From: Bacteroides faecalis
GTDB lineage: Bacteria; Bacteroidota; Bacteroidia; Bacteroidales; Bacteroidaceae
Direction: 5' to 3'
Length of the DNA stretch: 64,000 nucleotides
Assembly (NCBI RefSeq): GCF_003865075.1
Contig: NZ_BHWB01000007.1
Span: 62,001-126,000 of the forward strand
Shown here: one piece after another, positions 27,321-35,695 of the stretch
Layout of the letters: each line of letters starts with the position of its first letter
Numbering within the stretch: position 1 is the first letter of the stretch
The notes under the pieces: model-generated
The model's database searches: none
Told to the model about the DNA's origin: nothing
The model's input: the letters and a program-made list of their open reading frames with translations, nothing else
Position numbers and translations under genes: made by a program

Positions 27321-27875
27321 TCATTGACCTATGTTAAGAGATTTAAGCCTACTCAAAGATTCAGGCTTAATACCAAGATAAGATGCAATATGATATTGTG
27401 ATACATGTTGCTCTATATGCGGAAATGTTTGTAAAAGCAATTTGTATCTATCTAATGCACTATCCATTAGTAGTGATGACTCTTTACGACACTTTCTGAT
27501 AAATAGTGTGTCTGCAATATACTTTCCTAGTTTATACCATTCATAAGATTCTTGTAATAAGAGTTCATAATTAGATTTGGATAAACTAAGCATAAGAGAA
27601 TCCTCTAATGCCTGTATGCTTCCTATGCTCGGTTCTTTTGTTAGGAAACTTCTATAGGATGTTGTAAAAGAACCATCTGTGTAAAAATCACTTATATATT
27701 CTTCACCGTCTTTTTCTATATAAGAGCGAAGTGTTCCCTTTTCAACGAAGCCAATAAAAGTGCATACTTTACCCTGTTGCAAAAGGAAATCTTTCTTTTT
27801 TAACGATATTCTTTCTGTTATGTCTATTAATCTCTCATAAGAGCTATTTGGTAACCCAACCTTTTCTATTATCAA
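27321..27875 (-). CDS. Crp/Fnr family transcriptional regulator
   Basis: A 184-residue protein with an N-terminal cyclic-nucleotide-binding-like barrel (LLQQGKVCTFIGFVEKGTLRSYIEKDGEEYISDFYTDGSF) and a C-terminal HTH (SQYHIASYLGIKPESLSRLKS). This is the compact Bacteroidota form often found next to transporters and small-molecule enzymes. The conserved cAMP-contact Arg-Ser pair is not obvious, so the ligand is unknown. It probably controls itself, the cupin and possibly the neighbouring MATE gene; a perfect palindrome lies 38 bp upstream. Confidence 0.87.
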   Translation of the reverse strand: MIIEKVGLPNSSYERLIDITERISLKKKDFLLQQGKVCTFIGFVEKGTLRSYIEKDGEEYISDFYTDGSFTTSYRSFLTKEPSIGSIQALEDSLMLSLSKSNYELLLQESYEWYKLGKYIADTLFIRKCRKESSLLMDSALDRYKLLLQTFPHIEQHVSQYHIASYLGIKPESLSRLKSLNIGQ

Positions 27876-27912
27876 TTCCTTTATATCTATGATTTTTTTT
27901 TGAACAACAAAA

Positions 27913-27950
27913 ATAGGTATAATATTGCACTGGTGGAATATTATACCTAT
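27913..27950. promoter_or_regulatory. Perfect 14-bp palindrome upstream of the Crp-like gene
   Basis: ATAGGTATAATATT at 27913-27926 is repeated inverted at 27937-27950 around a 10-base loop. It lies between the divergent Crp-like and HTH genes. It may be the Crp-like protein's operator; a run of T on the minus strand after the hairpin also allows an attenuator or terminator. Confidence 0.55.
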
Positions 27951-28106
27951 TTAAATCATATTCAGGAAGTTCTATAGTATGCAATATGCCTAATCATGCC
28001 TTGTGGGGACACTTCCAGACAGTTTTGAAAACGGCTCTTGATTCTTCTTTCATTTGCTGGTGAAAATAGAATCAACACGTTTTATAAACCATTAAAAATT
28101 AAATGT

Positions 28107-28421
28107 ATGGAAGTAGTAACCATCGAAAAAAGAACATTCTCGTATGTCTGCGAACGGTTCACCGAGTTTGCCAAACGAATAGACAGTTTGTGCAGCACTC
28201 ATACACAGAAAGTAGAAAAATGGCTTGATAGTCAGGATGTGTGCCTGTTGTTAGGCTTTAGTAAACGAACGCTGCAATATTACCGAAGTAGTGGACGACT
28301 GGCTTATTCTCAAATCGGGAGCAAGATTTATTATAAGTCTTCTGATATTGAAAGAATTATTGTAGAGAGTGAAACACAAAATCAATCACCCAAACAAATC
28401 ATGCCTTATGAAAAGAACTAA
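28107..28421 (+). CDS. MerR-like helix-turn-helix protein
   Basis: A 104-residue protein from the ATG at 28107; the frame runs further upstream but without a convincing start. The C-terminal half is the element-type HTH: WLDSQDVCLLLGFSKRTLQYYRSSGRLAYSQIGSKIYYKSSDIERII. It overlaps the following DUF3876 gene by 14 bp. It is probably an excisionase or regulator of the element's transfer functions. Confidence 0.85.
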   Translation: MEVVTIEKRTFSYVCERFTEFAKRIDSLCSTHTQKVEKWLDSQDVCLLLGFSKRTLQYYRSSGRLAYSQIGSKIYYKSSDIERIIVESETQNQSPKQIMPYEKN

Positions 28422-28701
28422 AGAAGATTATCCGACCTTTAACCTATTTTCCGTTGTTGGCACATGGGAAAGCGTCAATCTGAATCCTACGGTTATCATC
28501 TACCGGAACGACAAAGATTATCTTCTCTCTATTATCTATGTATCAGAAACCACCAAACAGGCTTCACCCGCCACTTATGAAATACAGAAAGAAGGTAGTC
28601 TATATTTTATTGATCCTGCTCCTAAACGGATCTACATAGATTATGATCCAGTAAAAGATGTACTTAACCTTTCATCATTGGGTGACTATCTGCGTAATTA
28701 A
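28408..28701 (+). CDS. DUF3876 domain protein
   Basis: A 97-residue protein with the DUF3876 core (FNLFSVVGTWESVNLNPTVIIYRNDKDYLLSIIY). The family is found almost only in Bacteroidota mobile elements, between HTH genes as here. The start at 28408 overlaps the preceding gene, giving translational coupling; the frame extends to 28369 but the added residues are not conserved-looking. Function unknown. Confidence 0.82.
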   Translation: MKRTKEDYPTFNLFSVVGTWESVNLNPTVIIYRNDKDYLLSIIYVSETTKQASPATYEIQKEGSLYFIDPAPKRIYIDYDPVKDVLNLSSLGDYLRN

Positions 28702-28782
28702 TCTATAAACCAGCTAATCATCTAACTGATTAGCCATCCAGCAATTTTGAAATCAATATTTCAATAAAACAATCTTTCAATC

Positions 28783-29076
28783 ATGGAATTAATAAATAAA
28801 GATACACCCCAAGTCAAAGAATTTATTTCTTCGCTCGATTCAATGCTGAACGGTATTGAATCAATTGTTAAACACTATAAGCCCCACCTGAACGGAGAAC
28901 GTTTTCTTTCCAATCATGAGGTTTCTAAAAAGCTCAATGTCAGTTTGCGAACTCTACAAGAATGGCGAGATACGGGATTAATCCCCTTCATCCAGATAAA
29001 AGGTAAAATCATATATCGTCAAAGTGATATTGACAAACTACTGCAAAAGCACTACTTTGAAAGCTGGAAAGAATAA
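28783..29076 (+). CDS. MerR-like helix-turn-helix protein
   Basis: A 97-residue protein with a helical N-terminus and HTH (FLSNHEVSKKLNVSLRTLQEWRDTGLIPFIQIKGKIIYRQSDIDKLL). It is the third such protein in the element and the last gene of the plus-strand trio. It lies on the integrase side, which is where an excisionase acting on att sites would be expected. Confidence 0.85.
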   Translation: MELINKDTPQVKEFISSLDSMLNGIESIVKHYKPHLNGERFLSNHEVSKKLNVSLRTLQEWRDTGLIPFIQIKGKIIYRQSDIDKLLQKHYFESWKE

Positions 29077-29298
29077 CCTGCTACCCTCAAAAACATTGTT
29101 TTTCGGAATTTAATTTGAATCATTGACTTTTCCAGTGAAGTATTTAGTCTGTGCAAGTCTTTAGATAAAAAATACGCTCGAAATGCAATGAGAGGAAGAT
29201 TTTTATCTAAACCGAAGGCTTGGACTTGAACAGGCTAAATATGGAACTTACCTTTGTCGATGCTTCATATTGAGTTCTGGAAAACTTACTTCAAAAGA

Positions 29299-29340
29299 AA
29301 AGGATTGAGAAAATGAAATTCATTCTTCCCAATCCTTTTT
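29299..29340. terminator. Bidirectional terminator between convergent genes
   Basis: Arms AAAGGATTG/CAATCCTTT with a T run on the plus strand and A-rich flank on the other. It lies between the plus-strand HTH gene and the minus-strand integrase stop. Confidence 0.7.
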
Positions 29341-29361
29341 CAGTATTGGCTACTACCTTTA

Positions 29362-30582
29362 TTATATAGCCAACTCTGACAAGCAGCTATTTACTTTCTG
29401 CATATCCTTTAGAATATTCTGATCCAGTACCCGTGCATAGTGTTTCGTTACGTTGGTATCGGCATGACCTAACATCTTGGCTACATTTTCCATACTCACG
29501 CCATTCGCTAGGCATATAGAGGTGGCATAGGAGTGCCGGGCTGAATGTGTGCACAGATTTTTCTGCAATCCGCATACATCTGCAATTTCTTTGAGATAGC
29601 TATTCATGCGCTGATTACATAATACAGGTAATAGTTTTCCGGTACACTCTGCCACATTTTTATACTTTTCAAGTATAGAAGCTGCCACAGGTAACACAGG
29701 AATATTGCACATGATTTTTGTCTTTTGGCGGTTCTTCCTTATCCAAAGTTCCCCTTTGTTGTCTCTTACTAAGTGTTCAGGAGATAAATCTTTTACATCG
29801 CTGAATGCCAAGCCAGTAAAAATGCAAAAAACAAAAATATCCCGTACTTGCTCTACTCGCTTAATCGTGAACTCTTTAGAGAGAATGATTTTGATTTCGT
29901 CCATTGTCAGGAATTCAGGATCGGTTTCTTCCAACTTGAAGCGGTAGTAAGCGAATGGATCTTTCTTAATCCAATCGTTTTCCAAAGCAATGCGGATAAT
30001 CTTCTTCAAGTTCTTCAATCGGGTGATAGCCGAATTCTGCGCACAACCTTTTTCAATCTTCAAAAAAGCATCGAACTTAGAAATGAAGTTAGCTTCCAAG
30101 TTGTTTAGGGCAATATCCGATAATTGATATTCTTTCTTGATAAATTCCTCCAAATATCGGGTAGTCGTTTCATACCGTTGAACAGTTTTACTAACAAAGT
30201 CTCTGCCGATCAGCTTACGACTTTGTTCGTTATGCTCTCTGAATACCTGCAATAGCGTTTTGTTTTCTTCATCCACGCCATAAAACAACTTTCTTACCAG
30301 ATCGACATTGATAACCTTGTCGGAAGTTTCCAGTTCCCTATAAATTTGGTGTATGCGTGAACGTGTGATTTCTAAGTAGTGGTTCAGTTCCACCGACATA
30401 CGGTCTTTACCTTTTGAATTTTCTTTTGCTTGATTCCATAAGTTTACAGGGCAGCTTCTTTTGATAGAAATATCTACCATACAGCCGTTTACGGTAATTC
30501 TCATGCACACAGGTGCTTCTCCGTTCTTTAATAATTTGCCTTTCTTGATGAAGAACAATACAGAAAATGATTTACGAGCCAT
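29362..30582 (-). CDS. Tyrosine recombinase (integrase) of the mobilizable element
   Basis: A 406-residue integrase with N-terminal arm-binding and SAM-like core-binding domains, and a C-terminal catalytic domain. Catalytic residues seen are Lys in the RKNRQKTK strand, HSARH (HxxR), LGHAD (His) and the nucleophile in TKHYARV. The first Arg of the family is replaced: the box reads FTGLAFSDV where most recombinases have GLR. Several Bacteroides element integrases share this change. It lies 242 bp from the 20-bp repeat in the tRNA gene, and so catalyses integration at tRNA-Lys. Confidence 0.93.
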   Translation of the reverse strand: MARKSFSVLFFIKKGKLLKNGEAPVCMRITVNGCMVDISIKRSCPVNLWNQAKENSKGKDRMSVELNHYLEITRSRIHQIYRELETSDKVINVDLVRKLFYGVDEENKTLLQVFREHNEQSRKLIGRDFVSKTVQRYETTTRYLEEFIKKEYQLSDIALNNLEANFISKFDAFLKIEKGCAQNSAITRLKNLKKIIRIALENDWIKKDPFAYYRFKLEETDPEFLTMDEIKIILSKEFTIKRVEQVRDIFVFCIFTGLAFSDVKDLSPEHLVRDNKGELWIRKNRQKTKIMCNIPVLPVAASILEKYKNVAECTGKLLPVLCNQRMNSYLKEIADVCGLQKNLCTHSARHSYATSICLANGVSMENVAKMLGHADTNVTKHYARVLDQNILKDMQKVNSCLSELAI

Positions 30583-30760
30583 TTTTACATCGTTTTTAGA
30601 GTTACAAAACTATGTATTCTCTTCCAAAGTAGTACTATGCAAAACACTATGAATCAGTGAGAAAGATGCAAATTTGTGGGACTTTTTTGAACTAAATTTT
30701 AGTCCCACGATTTATCCACCAATAATATGCTTGAAACGGCTATTTTCTGCCACCTGCTAG

Positions 30761-30800
30761 AAAAAAGAAATCCCCGATAATGTTTGATTATCAGGGATTT
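30761..30800 (-). terminator. Element-borne terminator downstream of tRNA-Lys
   Basis: Arms AAATCCCTGATAAT/ATTATCGGGGATTT (minus strand; one mismatch) around a 5-base loop, then CTTTTTT. It stands between the tRNA and the integrase gene, so it ends the tRNA transcript and insulates the integrase. Confidence 0.85.
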
Positions 30801-30817
30801 GCTTGATTTTTCTTTTG

Positions 30818-30837
30818 TTTTCAGTGATCCGCCTGGG
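30818..30837 (-). repeat. Attachment-site direct repeat, tRNA-proximal end
   Basis: Identical over 20 bp to 18097-18116. It covers the last 13 bases of tRNA-Lys and seven bases beyond, so integration leaves the tRNA complete. Confidence 0.85.
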
Positions 30838-30897
30838 GCTCGAACCCAGGACCCCAACATTAAAAGTGTTGTGCTCTACCTGCTGAGCTAGCGAATC
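30825..30897 (-). tRNA. tRNA-Lys (anticodon TTT)
   Basis: A 73-base cloverleaf. The acceptor stem GATTCGC pairs with GCGGATC (one G-T pair), the D arm is GCTC...GAGC, the anticodon stem CAACA/TGTTG encloses CTTTTAA (anticodon TTT), and the T arm is CTGGG-TTCGAGC-CCCAG. CCA is not encoded. Its 3' end is the integration site of the adjacent element. Confidence 0.96.
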
Positions 30898-30991
30898 AAT
30901 CCTTATTTGCTAATCAGTTATTTCCTGATTGCGGGTGCAAAGGTAGTGACTTTTATTTAATCTGCAAGTGTTTTGTAGAAAAAAGTGCTAA

Positions 30992-32125
30992 TTATTTTTC
31001 TTCTTTATTGCTTGTTTCTTGATTATCAGTAACTTCTACCTCGTCATATTTTATTTGTTCTTTGTTGATAATAAAGCGTTGATAGTAGGAAAGCATTAAA
31101 GTTGTAAGTGGTAAAGCGATGATCATACCTAGCATTCCCATTAATGATCCCCAAATAGAGAGTGACAAAAGGATAATTGCAGGATTTAACCCTGTAATTT
31201 TTCCCATGATCTTAGGAACAAGGAGAGTATCTTGTATGGCTTGAACGATGACAAAGACTGCTAATGCACATGCTATGATAATCCAGAAATTCTGTCCCGT
31301 ATCGGCAGCTTTGAGGATAGCCAATATAATTGTAGGGAAAAAACCTATTATTTGCAGGTAAGGAACCATGTTTAGAGCACCGATGAAAAGTCCCAGGGCG
31401 ATGGCCATTGGGAAATCGATAATTAGAAAACCAATACTGAAAAGGATTCCAACACAGAATGCTACAAAAGCCTGGCCCCGAAAATACTTGTTCATGCCGT
31501 TCTGTACATCGTAAACCAAATTAGAGGCAAACTTACGATATTTGTTGGGGAGCAGGTGCAACCATCCTTCGGCTATAACTTCATAATCCAATAATATGAA
31601 AATAACATATAATAGTATGATGAAAGAAGCGAAAATGCTGAAAATAATATTGAGGGACTCTGCCACTAAAGCCCACATCTTAGGAACCGTATCTTTGATA
31701 GCTGCAAGAATGTTCTCTTCACTCAATAGACGGTTTAATGCTTGTAAGTCAATGTTTTCATGGATAAATTCAGAAAGCGTCTTGGGGACATTATTTCCTG
31801 CTCCATTAGTGAGGTAAGTAACTAAAAGATCATTCATCCTACCCATTTCTGTGATCATTGGTGGTACTAACAGATAGAATAAAGCAACTCCGACAACTGT
31901 AATCAAAAACAGAGCACAGAAAATGGATAAAATCCGGCTCTTTAAACGTAATTTGTATTGGAAGAATTTTACTAAAGGATAAATCATGTAGGCGATTAAC
32001 CAAGCAATAAAGAAAGGTAATAGCACTCCGCTTAAACGCTGTACCAACATTAATATTCCTATTGCTAAAGCCAATCCGATGGAACCACGTATAAAACTGT
32101 CAAATGTAATTTTCTTCCTTTCCAT
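30992..32125 (-). CDS. AI-2E family transporter (PerM-like)
   Basis: A 377-residue inner-membrane protein of the AI-2E/PerM family. It has paired hydrophobic helices at the N-terminus (IGLALAIGILMLVQRLSGVLLPFFIAWLIAYMIYPLV), a central soluble segment, and the conserved C-terminal block (ALNMVPYLQIIGFFPTIILAI, ILLSLSIWGSLMGMLGMIIALPLTTLM). Functions proposed for the family include autoinducer export and Na+/H+ antiport. It lies 18 bp after thymidine kinase and is probably co-transcribed. Confidence 0.92.
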   Translation of the reverse strand: MERKKITFDSFIRGSIGLALAIGILMLVQRLSGVLLPFFIAWLIAYMIYPLVKFFQYKLRLKSRILSIFCALFLITVVGVALFYLLVPPMITEMGRMNDLLVTYLTNGAGNNVPKTLSEFIHENIDLQALNRLLSEENILAAIKDTVPKMWALVAESLNIIFSIFASFIILLYVIFILLDYEVIAEGWLHLLPNKYRKFASNLVYDVQNGMNKYFRGQAFVAFCVGILFSIGFLIIDFPMAIALGLFIGALNMVPYLQIIGFFPTIILAILKAADTGQNFWIIIACALAVFVIVQAIQDTLLVPKIMGKITGLNPAIILLSLSIWGSLMGMLGMIIALPLTTLMLSYYQRFIINKEQIKYDEVEVTDNQETSNKEEK

Positions 32126-32142
32126 ATCTGTTTTTATTGAAA

Positions 32143-32739
32143 CTATACTTGTTTATCTTTCTCTAATGCCTGAAGATAGCATTCTCTGCATAAAGGTTCA
32201 TATTCTGCGGTCTCACCTAAAAGAAATTGTTTGTCATTTTTCACTGTACGGTGAGAAAAGGAGGCTAGCTGACCACATTTTACACAGATTGCATGTACTT
32301 TAGAAACCTCATCGGCAATAGCGCATAATTGGGGCATCGGACCGAATGGATTTCCTTTAAAGTCCATATCCAATCCTGCGATGATTACACGAATACCGTT
32401 GTTGGCAAGTTGATTACATACATCAATTAGCCCATTATCAAAGAATTGTGCTTCGTCAATGCCGACAACATCTATTTCGGAAGTGAACAATAGAATACTA
32501 GCCGATGAGTCGATGGGAGTAGATGCAATAGAATGACTGTCGTGAGAAACAACTTCTTCTTCAGAGTAGCGTGTGTCAATGGCCGGTTTAAATATCTCTA
32601 CACGTTGCCGGGCAAATTGCGCTCTCTTCATTCTTCGAATCAGCTCTTCCGTTTTCCCTGAAAACATAGAACCGCAAATTACTTCTATTCTACCTCTTCT
32701 TCTAGTTTCTAGTATGTGATCTTCTGAAAATAAAACCAT
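32143..32739 (-). CDS. tdk: Thymidine kinase
   Basis: Type II (TK1-like) thymidine kinase of 198 residues, which phosphorylates thymidine for salvage. Visible features are the P-loop [12 protein letters not shown], the DxAQF lid/base motif ([10 protein letters not shown]), the Zn-binding cysteine pairs ICVKCGQ and PLCRECY, and the substrate loop AEYEP. The frame extends to 32805, but the family start MVLFSEDH lies at 32739, so the upstream 22 residues are excluded. Confidence 0.96.
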   Translation of the reverse strand: MVLFSEDHILETRRRGRIEVICGSMFSGKTEELIRRMKRAQFARQRVEIFKPAIDTRYSEEEVVSHDSHSIASTPIDSSASILLFTSEIDVVGIDEAQFFDNGLIDVCNQLANNGIRVIIAGLDMDFKGNPFGPMPQLCAIADEVSKVHAICVKCGQLASFSHRTVKNDKQFLLGETAEYEPLCRECYLQALEKDKQV

Positions 32740-33042
32740 GTGATTTTGTGTTATCTTTATTAAATGAATATGTGTACAAAGGTAATATAACCTTGGAAAT
32801 TTCATTGTTAATGGAGAATTTTTTATTTTTCATATCCCTTTATTAATCTGGTGGTAAGAAATAAGATTCGTATATCTACTGTAAAATATCTCTGATATTT
32901 TACTGGAAAATCTCCATATATATGTTTAAGTGAAGCTTTTAAAGCAGAATCTCTTATATATAAGAACTGTTAAATTATTCTTTATTTTAAGTTATTGCGC
33001 AATTTATTTCTAAATTCGCATAATAAATAACGATAAAGGGAC

Positions 33043-34023
33043 ATGAAACAGAAACTATTGGCAGATATAGAGTTGGATGTTCAGGAGTTGAAATGCCTTA
33101 TGAAGTCATTTTCTCAGGAACCAAACTTGACTTTAAAAGAACTGTTGAAGCGTAATATCTTGCAGATGCAAGGGCGCTTGGAACAACTGCTACAAGAATT
33201 AGATTCTGACCGGGAAATTCCCTTGACTTCTATAGCTACCGAAAAGACTGAAAAAAGTTTTATTCCTGTTATAGAGAATTCCGATGTTAAAGAAGAAGTC
33301 TCTATCATAAAGAATGCTTTGGTTGAAGAACCTCTTGTTGTTAAAGAAAAAGTGGAGGAAATTACAACAACTTTGACAGAAGAAGTTATAGTAACAGAGA
33401 CGAGAAACGAAGAACTTCCTGCTGTGAAGGAATTTTTTGTTGTTGAAAGACCCCAGATAAAAGAACAGCCGCAAATGCAAGTGACAGGGACTGGACAATC
33501 TCAAATAACAGATCGATCTCAAACAGCAGAACAATCATATGTGGAAGAGCAACCTCAAATAGCTAAAGAACTTCCAAAAACAGAAGAACCTCATAAATTA
33601 GAAGAAAAGAATATAGAAACAGAACCTCTGATTGAGGAAGAACTGTCTGTGCAAGAAGCTCCTGTTACAGAGAGTGTTCTTATCTGCGAAAAAGCAGAAG
33701 AAAGAGCACAAATTATCGTGGAAGAACAAAGTAACATACCCATTCTGAAAGATGAAGTTAAAACTTCGGTTTTGGGAGAAAGCATAAAAATATCGAAAGG
33801 TTTACGTTCTTCCATAAGTCTGAATGACTCTTTCCGCTTTTCGCGTGAACTGTTTGACGGAGACAGTAGCTTGATGAATCGTGTCATTGAACAAATATCG
33901 GTAATGAGTTCTTATAAAGCAGCCATGGCTTTTCTTTCTTCGAAGGTCAATATCAATGAAGAAAATGAAGCTCACAATGACTTTCTGGAGCTATTAAAGA
34001 AATATTTTAATCAATCAGCATAA
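33043..34023 (+). CDS. Acidic low-complexity Bacteroidota protein of unknown function
   Basis: A 326-residue cytoplasmic protein in three parts: a helical N-terminal domain (1-60, IELDVQELKCLMKSF...RLEQLLQEL); a long Glu/Gln/Thr/Pro-rich disordered middle (65-235) with loose repeats such as EQPQ and EEQ; and a conserved-looking C-terminal domain (245-326) containing LRSSISLNDSFRFSRELFDGD, followed by a helical end. The C-terminal sequence is familiar from Bacteroidota proteins next to rsmI, but no function is known. rsmI starts 5 bp downstream, so the two form an operon. Confidence 0.78.
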   Translation: MKQKLLADIELDVQELKCLMKSFSQEPNLTLKELLKRNILQMQGRLEQLLQELDSDREIPLTSIATEKTEKSFIPVIENSDVKEEVSIIKNALVEEPLVVKEKVEEITTTLTEEVIVTETRNEELPAVKEFFVVERPQIKEQPQMQVTGTGQSQITDRSQTAEQSYVEEQPQIAKELPKTEEPHKLEEKNIETEPLIEEELSVQEAPVTESVLICEKAEERAQIIVEEQSNIPILKDEVKTSVLGESIKISKGLRSSISLNDSFRFSRELFDGDSSLMNRVIEQISVMSSYKAAMAFLSSKVNINEENEAHNDFLELLKKYFNQSA

Positions 34024-34028
34024 GATAT

Positions 34029-34703
34029 ATGGGAAAGTTATACGTAGTGCCTACACCGGTAGGAAATTTGGAAGATATGACTTTTCGCGCTATTAAAGTG
34101 TTGAAAGAGGCCGATCTGATATTAGCGGAAGACACACGTACTTCCGGAATTTTGTTGAAACACTTTGAAATAAAGAATGCAATGCAATCTCATCATAAGT
34201 TTAATGAACATAAAACGGTGGAGAGCGTTGTTAATAGAATAAAGGGCGGTGAAACAGTTGCACTGATTTCGGATGCCGGTACGCCGGGTATTTCGGACCC
34301 CGGATTTCTGGTTGTTCGTGAATGTGTTCGTAACGGTATCGAAGTACAATGTCTTCCGGGAGCAACCGCTTTTGTTCCGGCGTTGGTAGCTTCGGGCTTG
34401 CCGAATGAAAAGTTCTGTTTCGAGGGTTTTCTTCCTCAGAAGAAAGGACGACAGACACGATTGAAAGCATTGGTTGAAGAACATCGGACGATGGTATTCT
34501 ATGAATCCCCTCATCGGTTGTTGAAAACACTGACTCAGTTTGTAGAGTATTTCGGTGCGGAACGTCAGGCAACTGTATCGCGTGAAATATCCAAAATCCA
34601 TGAAGAAACAGTGCGTGGAAGTTTGGCTGAATTGGTGGAGCACTTTACCGCTACCGAACCACGTGGCGAGATTGTGATAGTACTTGCAGGAATAGACATT
34701 TAA
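34029..34703 (+). CDS. rsmI: 16S rRNA (cytidine-1402-2'-O)-methyltransferase RsmI
   Basis: A 224-residue tetrapyrrole-methylase-fold enzyme that 2'-O-methylates C1402 of 16S rRNA. Signatures are LYVVPTPVGNLEDMTFRAIKVL, LAEDTRTSG, ALISDAGTPGISDPG, CLPGATAFVPAL and FYESPHRLLKTL, all in the expected order. It lacks the extra C-terminal domain of the E. coli enzyme, as is usual in Bacteroidota. Confidence 0.96.
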   Translation: MGKLYVVPTPVGNLEDMTFRAIKVLKEADLILAEDTRTSGILLKHFEIKNAMQSHHKFNEHKTVESVVNRIKGGETVALISDAGTPGISDPGFLVVRECVRNGIEVQCLPGATAFVPALVASGLPNEKFCFEGFLPQKKGRQTRLKALVEEHRTMVFYESPHRLLKTLTQFVEYFGAERQATVSREISKIHEETVRGSLAELVEHFTATEPRGEIVIVLAGIDI

Positions 34704-34737
34704 AATAACTTCATTTAAAAACGTAAAATGTAAACGT

Positions 34738-35595
34738 ATGAAAAAGTTAGCAATTTTATTTGTATGCGCAGCCATATTGGCTTCGTGTGATGGCTTAAAG
34801 GGGGGAAGTAAAGACCTGAAAGCTGAAAATGACTCTCTATTGATGGAATTAACACAGCGCAATGCTGAATTGGATGATATGATGGGAACTTTCAATGAAA
34901 TCCAGGAAGGCTTCCGTAAGATCAATGCAGCTGAAAGTCGTGTAGATTTGCAGCGCGGTACTGTTACTGAAAATGCAATTAGTGCTAAACAACAGATTGC
35001 TTCTGATATCGAATTTATCACTAAGCAGATGGATGAAAACAGAAATCAGATTGAAAAATTACAAGCACAGTTGAAAAGCAGCAAATCTAACTCTGCTCAG
35101 TTGAAAAAAGCAGTAGAAGCTTTAACAGCAGAATTGAATGCTAAACAACAACGCATTGAAGAACTTCAAACTGAATTAGCTTCCAAGAATATCCGTATTC
35201 AGGAATTGGATGCAGCAGTTAGTGATTTAGCTGCTACTAAAGAAACTCTGACAGCAGAAAATGAGGCAAAAGCTAAGACCGTTGCTGAACAGGAAAAGAG
35301 TCTGAACGCTGCATGGTTTGTGTTTGGTACCAAATCCGAATTGAAAGCCCAGAAGATTCTGGAAAGCGGAGATGTACTAAAGAGTGCAGACTTCAATAAA
35401 GACTACTTTACTCAGATCGACATTCGTACAACCAAAGAAATCAAACTGTATTCTAAACGTGCTGAGTTATTGACTACTCATCCTGCAGGTTCTTACGAAC
35501 TTGTTAAGGACGATAAAGGTCAGCTGACTTTGAAGATTACCAATCCTACTGATTTCTGGAGCGTATCAAAATACTTGGTTATCCTGGTGAAATAA
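34738..35595 (+). CDS. Coiled-coil lipoprotein of unknown function
   Basis: A 285-residue lipoprotein with lipobox LASC at residues 14-17, then a long coiled coil (about 28-190) rich in Glu, Lys, Gln and Leu heptads, and a compact C-terminal domain (195-285) beginning AAWFVFGTKSELKAQKIL. The arrangement suggests a spacer that holds the C-terminal domain away from the membrane, perhaps near peptidoglycan. It is followed by a strong terminator. The 34-bp gap to rsmI allows co-transcription. Confidence 0.82.
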   Translation: MKKLAILFVCAAILASCDGLKGGSKDLKAENDSLLMELTQRNAELDDMMGTFNEIQEGFRKINAAESRVDLQRGTVTENAISAKQQIASDIEFITKQMDENRNQIEKLQAQLKSSKSNSAQLKKAVEALTAELNAKQQRIEELQTELASKNIRIQELDAAVSDLAATKETLTAENEAKAKTVAEQEKSLNAAWFVFGTKSELKAQKILESGDVLKSADFNKDYFTQIDIRTTKEIKLYSKRAELLTTHPAGSYELVKDDKGQLTLKITNPTDFWSVSKYLVILVK

Positions 35596-35616
35596 GATAG
35601 ATAACCCTTATTTAAT

Positions 35617-35668
35617 AGCCAATGTGCTGATACCTAGATGTCTGAGTAATTAGCACATTGGCTTTTTT
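35617..35668 (+). terminator. Rho-independent terminator
   Basis: Perfect 12-bp arms AGCCAATGTGCT/AGCACATTGGCT followed by a T run, 22 bp after the lipoprotein stop. Confidence 0.9.
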
Positions 35669-35695
35669 ATTTTCTATATCGATATAAAACTACTA

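Larger units (their letters stand above)
18097..30837. mobile_element. Integrative mobilizable element in tRNA-Lys
   Basis: About 12.7 kb bounded by 20-bp direct repeats. Read from the tRNA side: tyrosine integrase, three excisionase-like HTH genes with a DUF3876 gene, Crp regulator and cupin, MATE exporter, RteC-type protein, presumptive oriT, a BfmA/BtgA and relaxase pair, and a STAND NTPase at the far end. There are no conjugation (tra) genes, so transfer would depend on a helper such as a CTnDOT-like element. The architecture resembles NBU- and Tn4555-like Bacteroides elements. All principal frames are intact. Confidence 0.85.
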
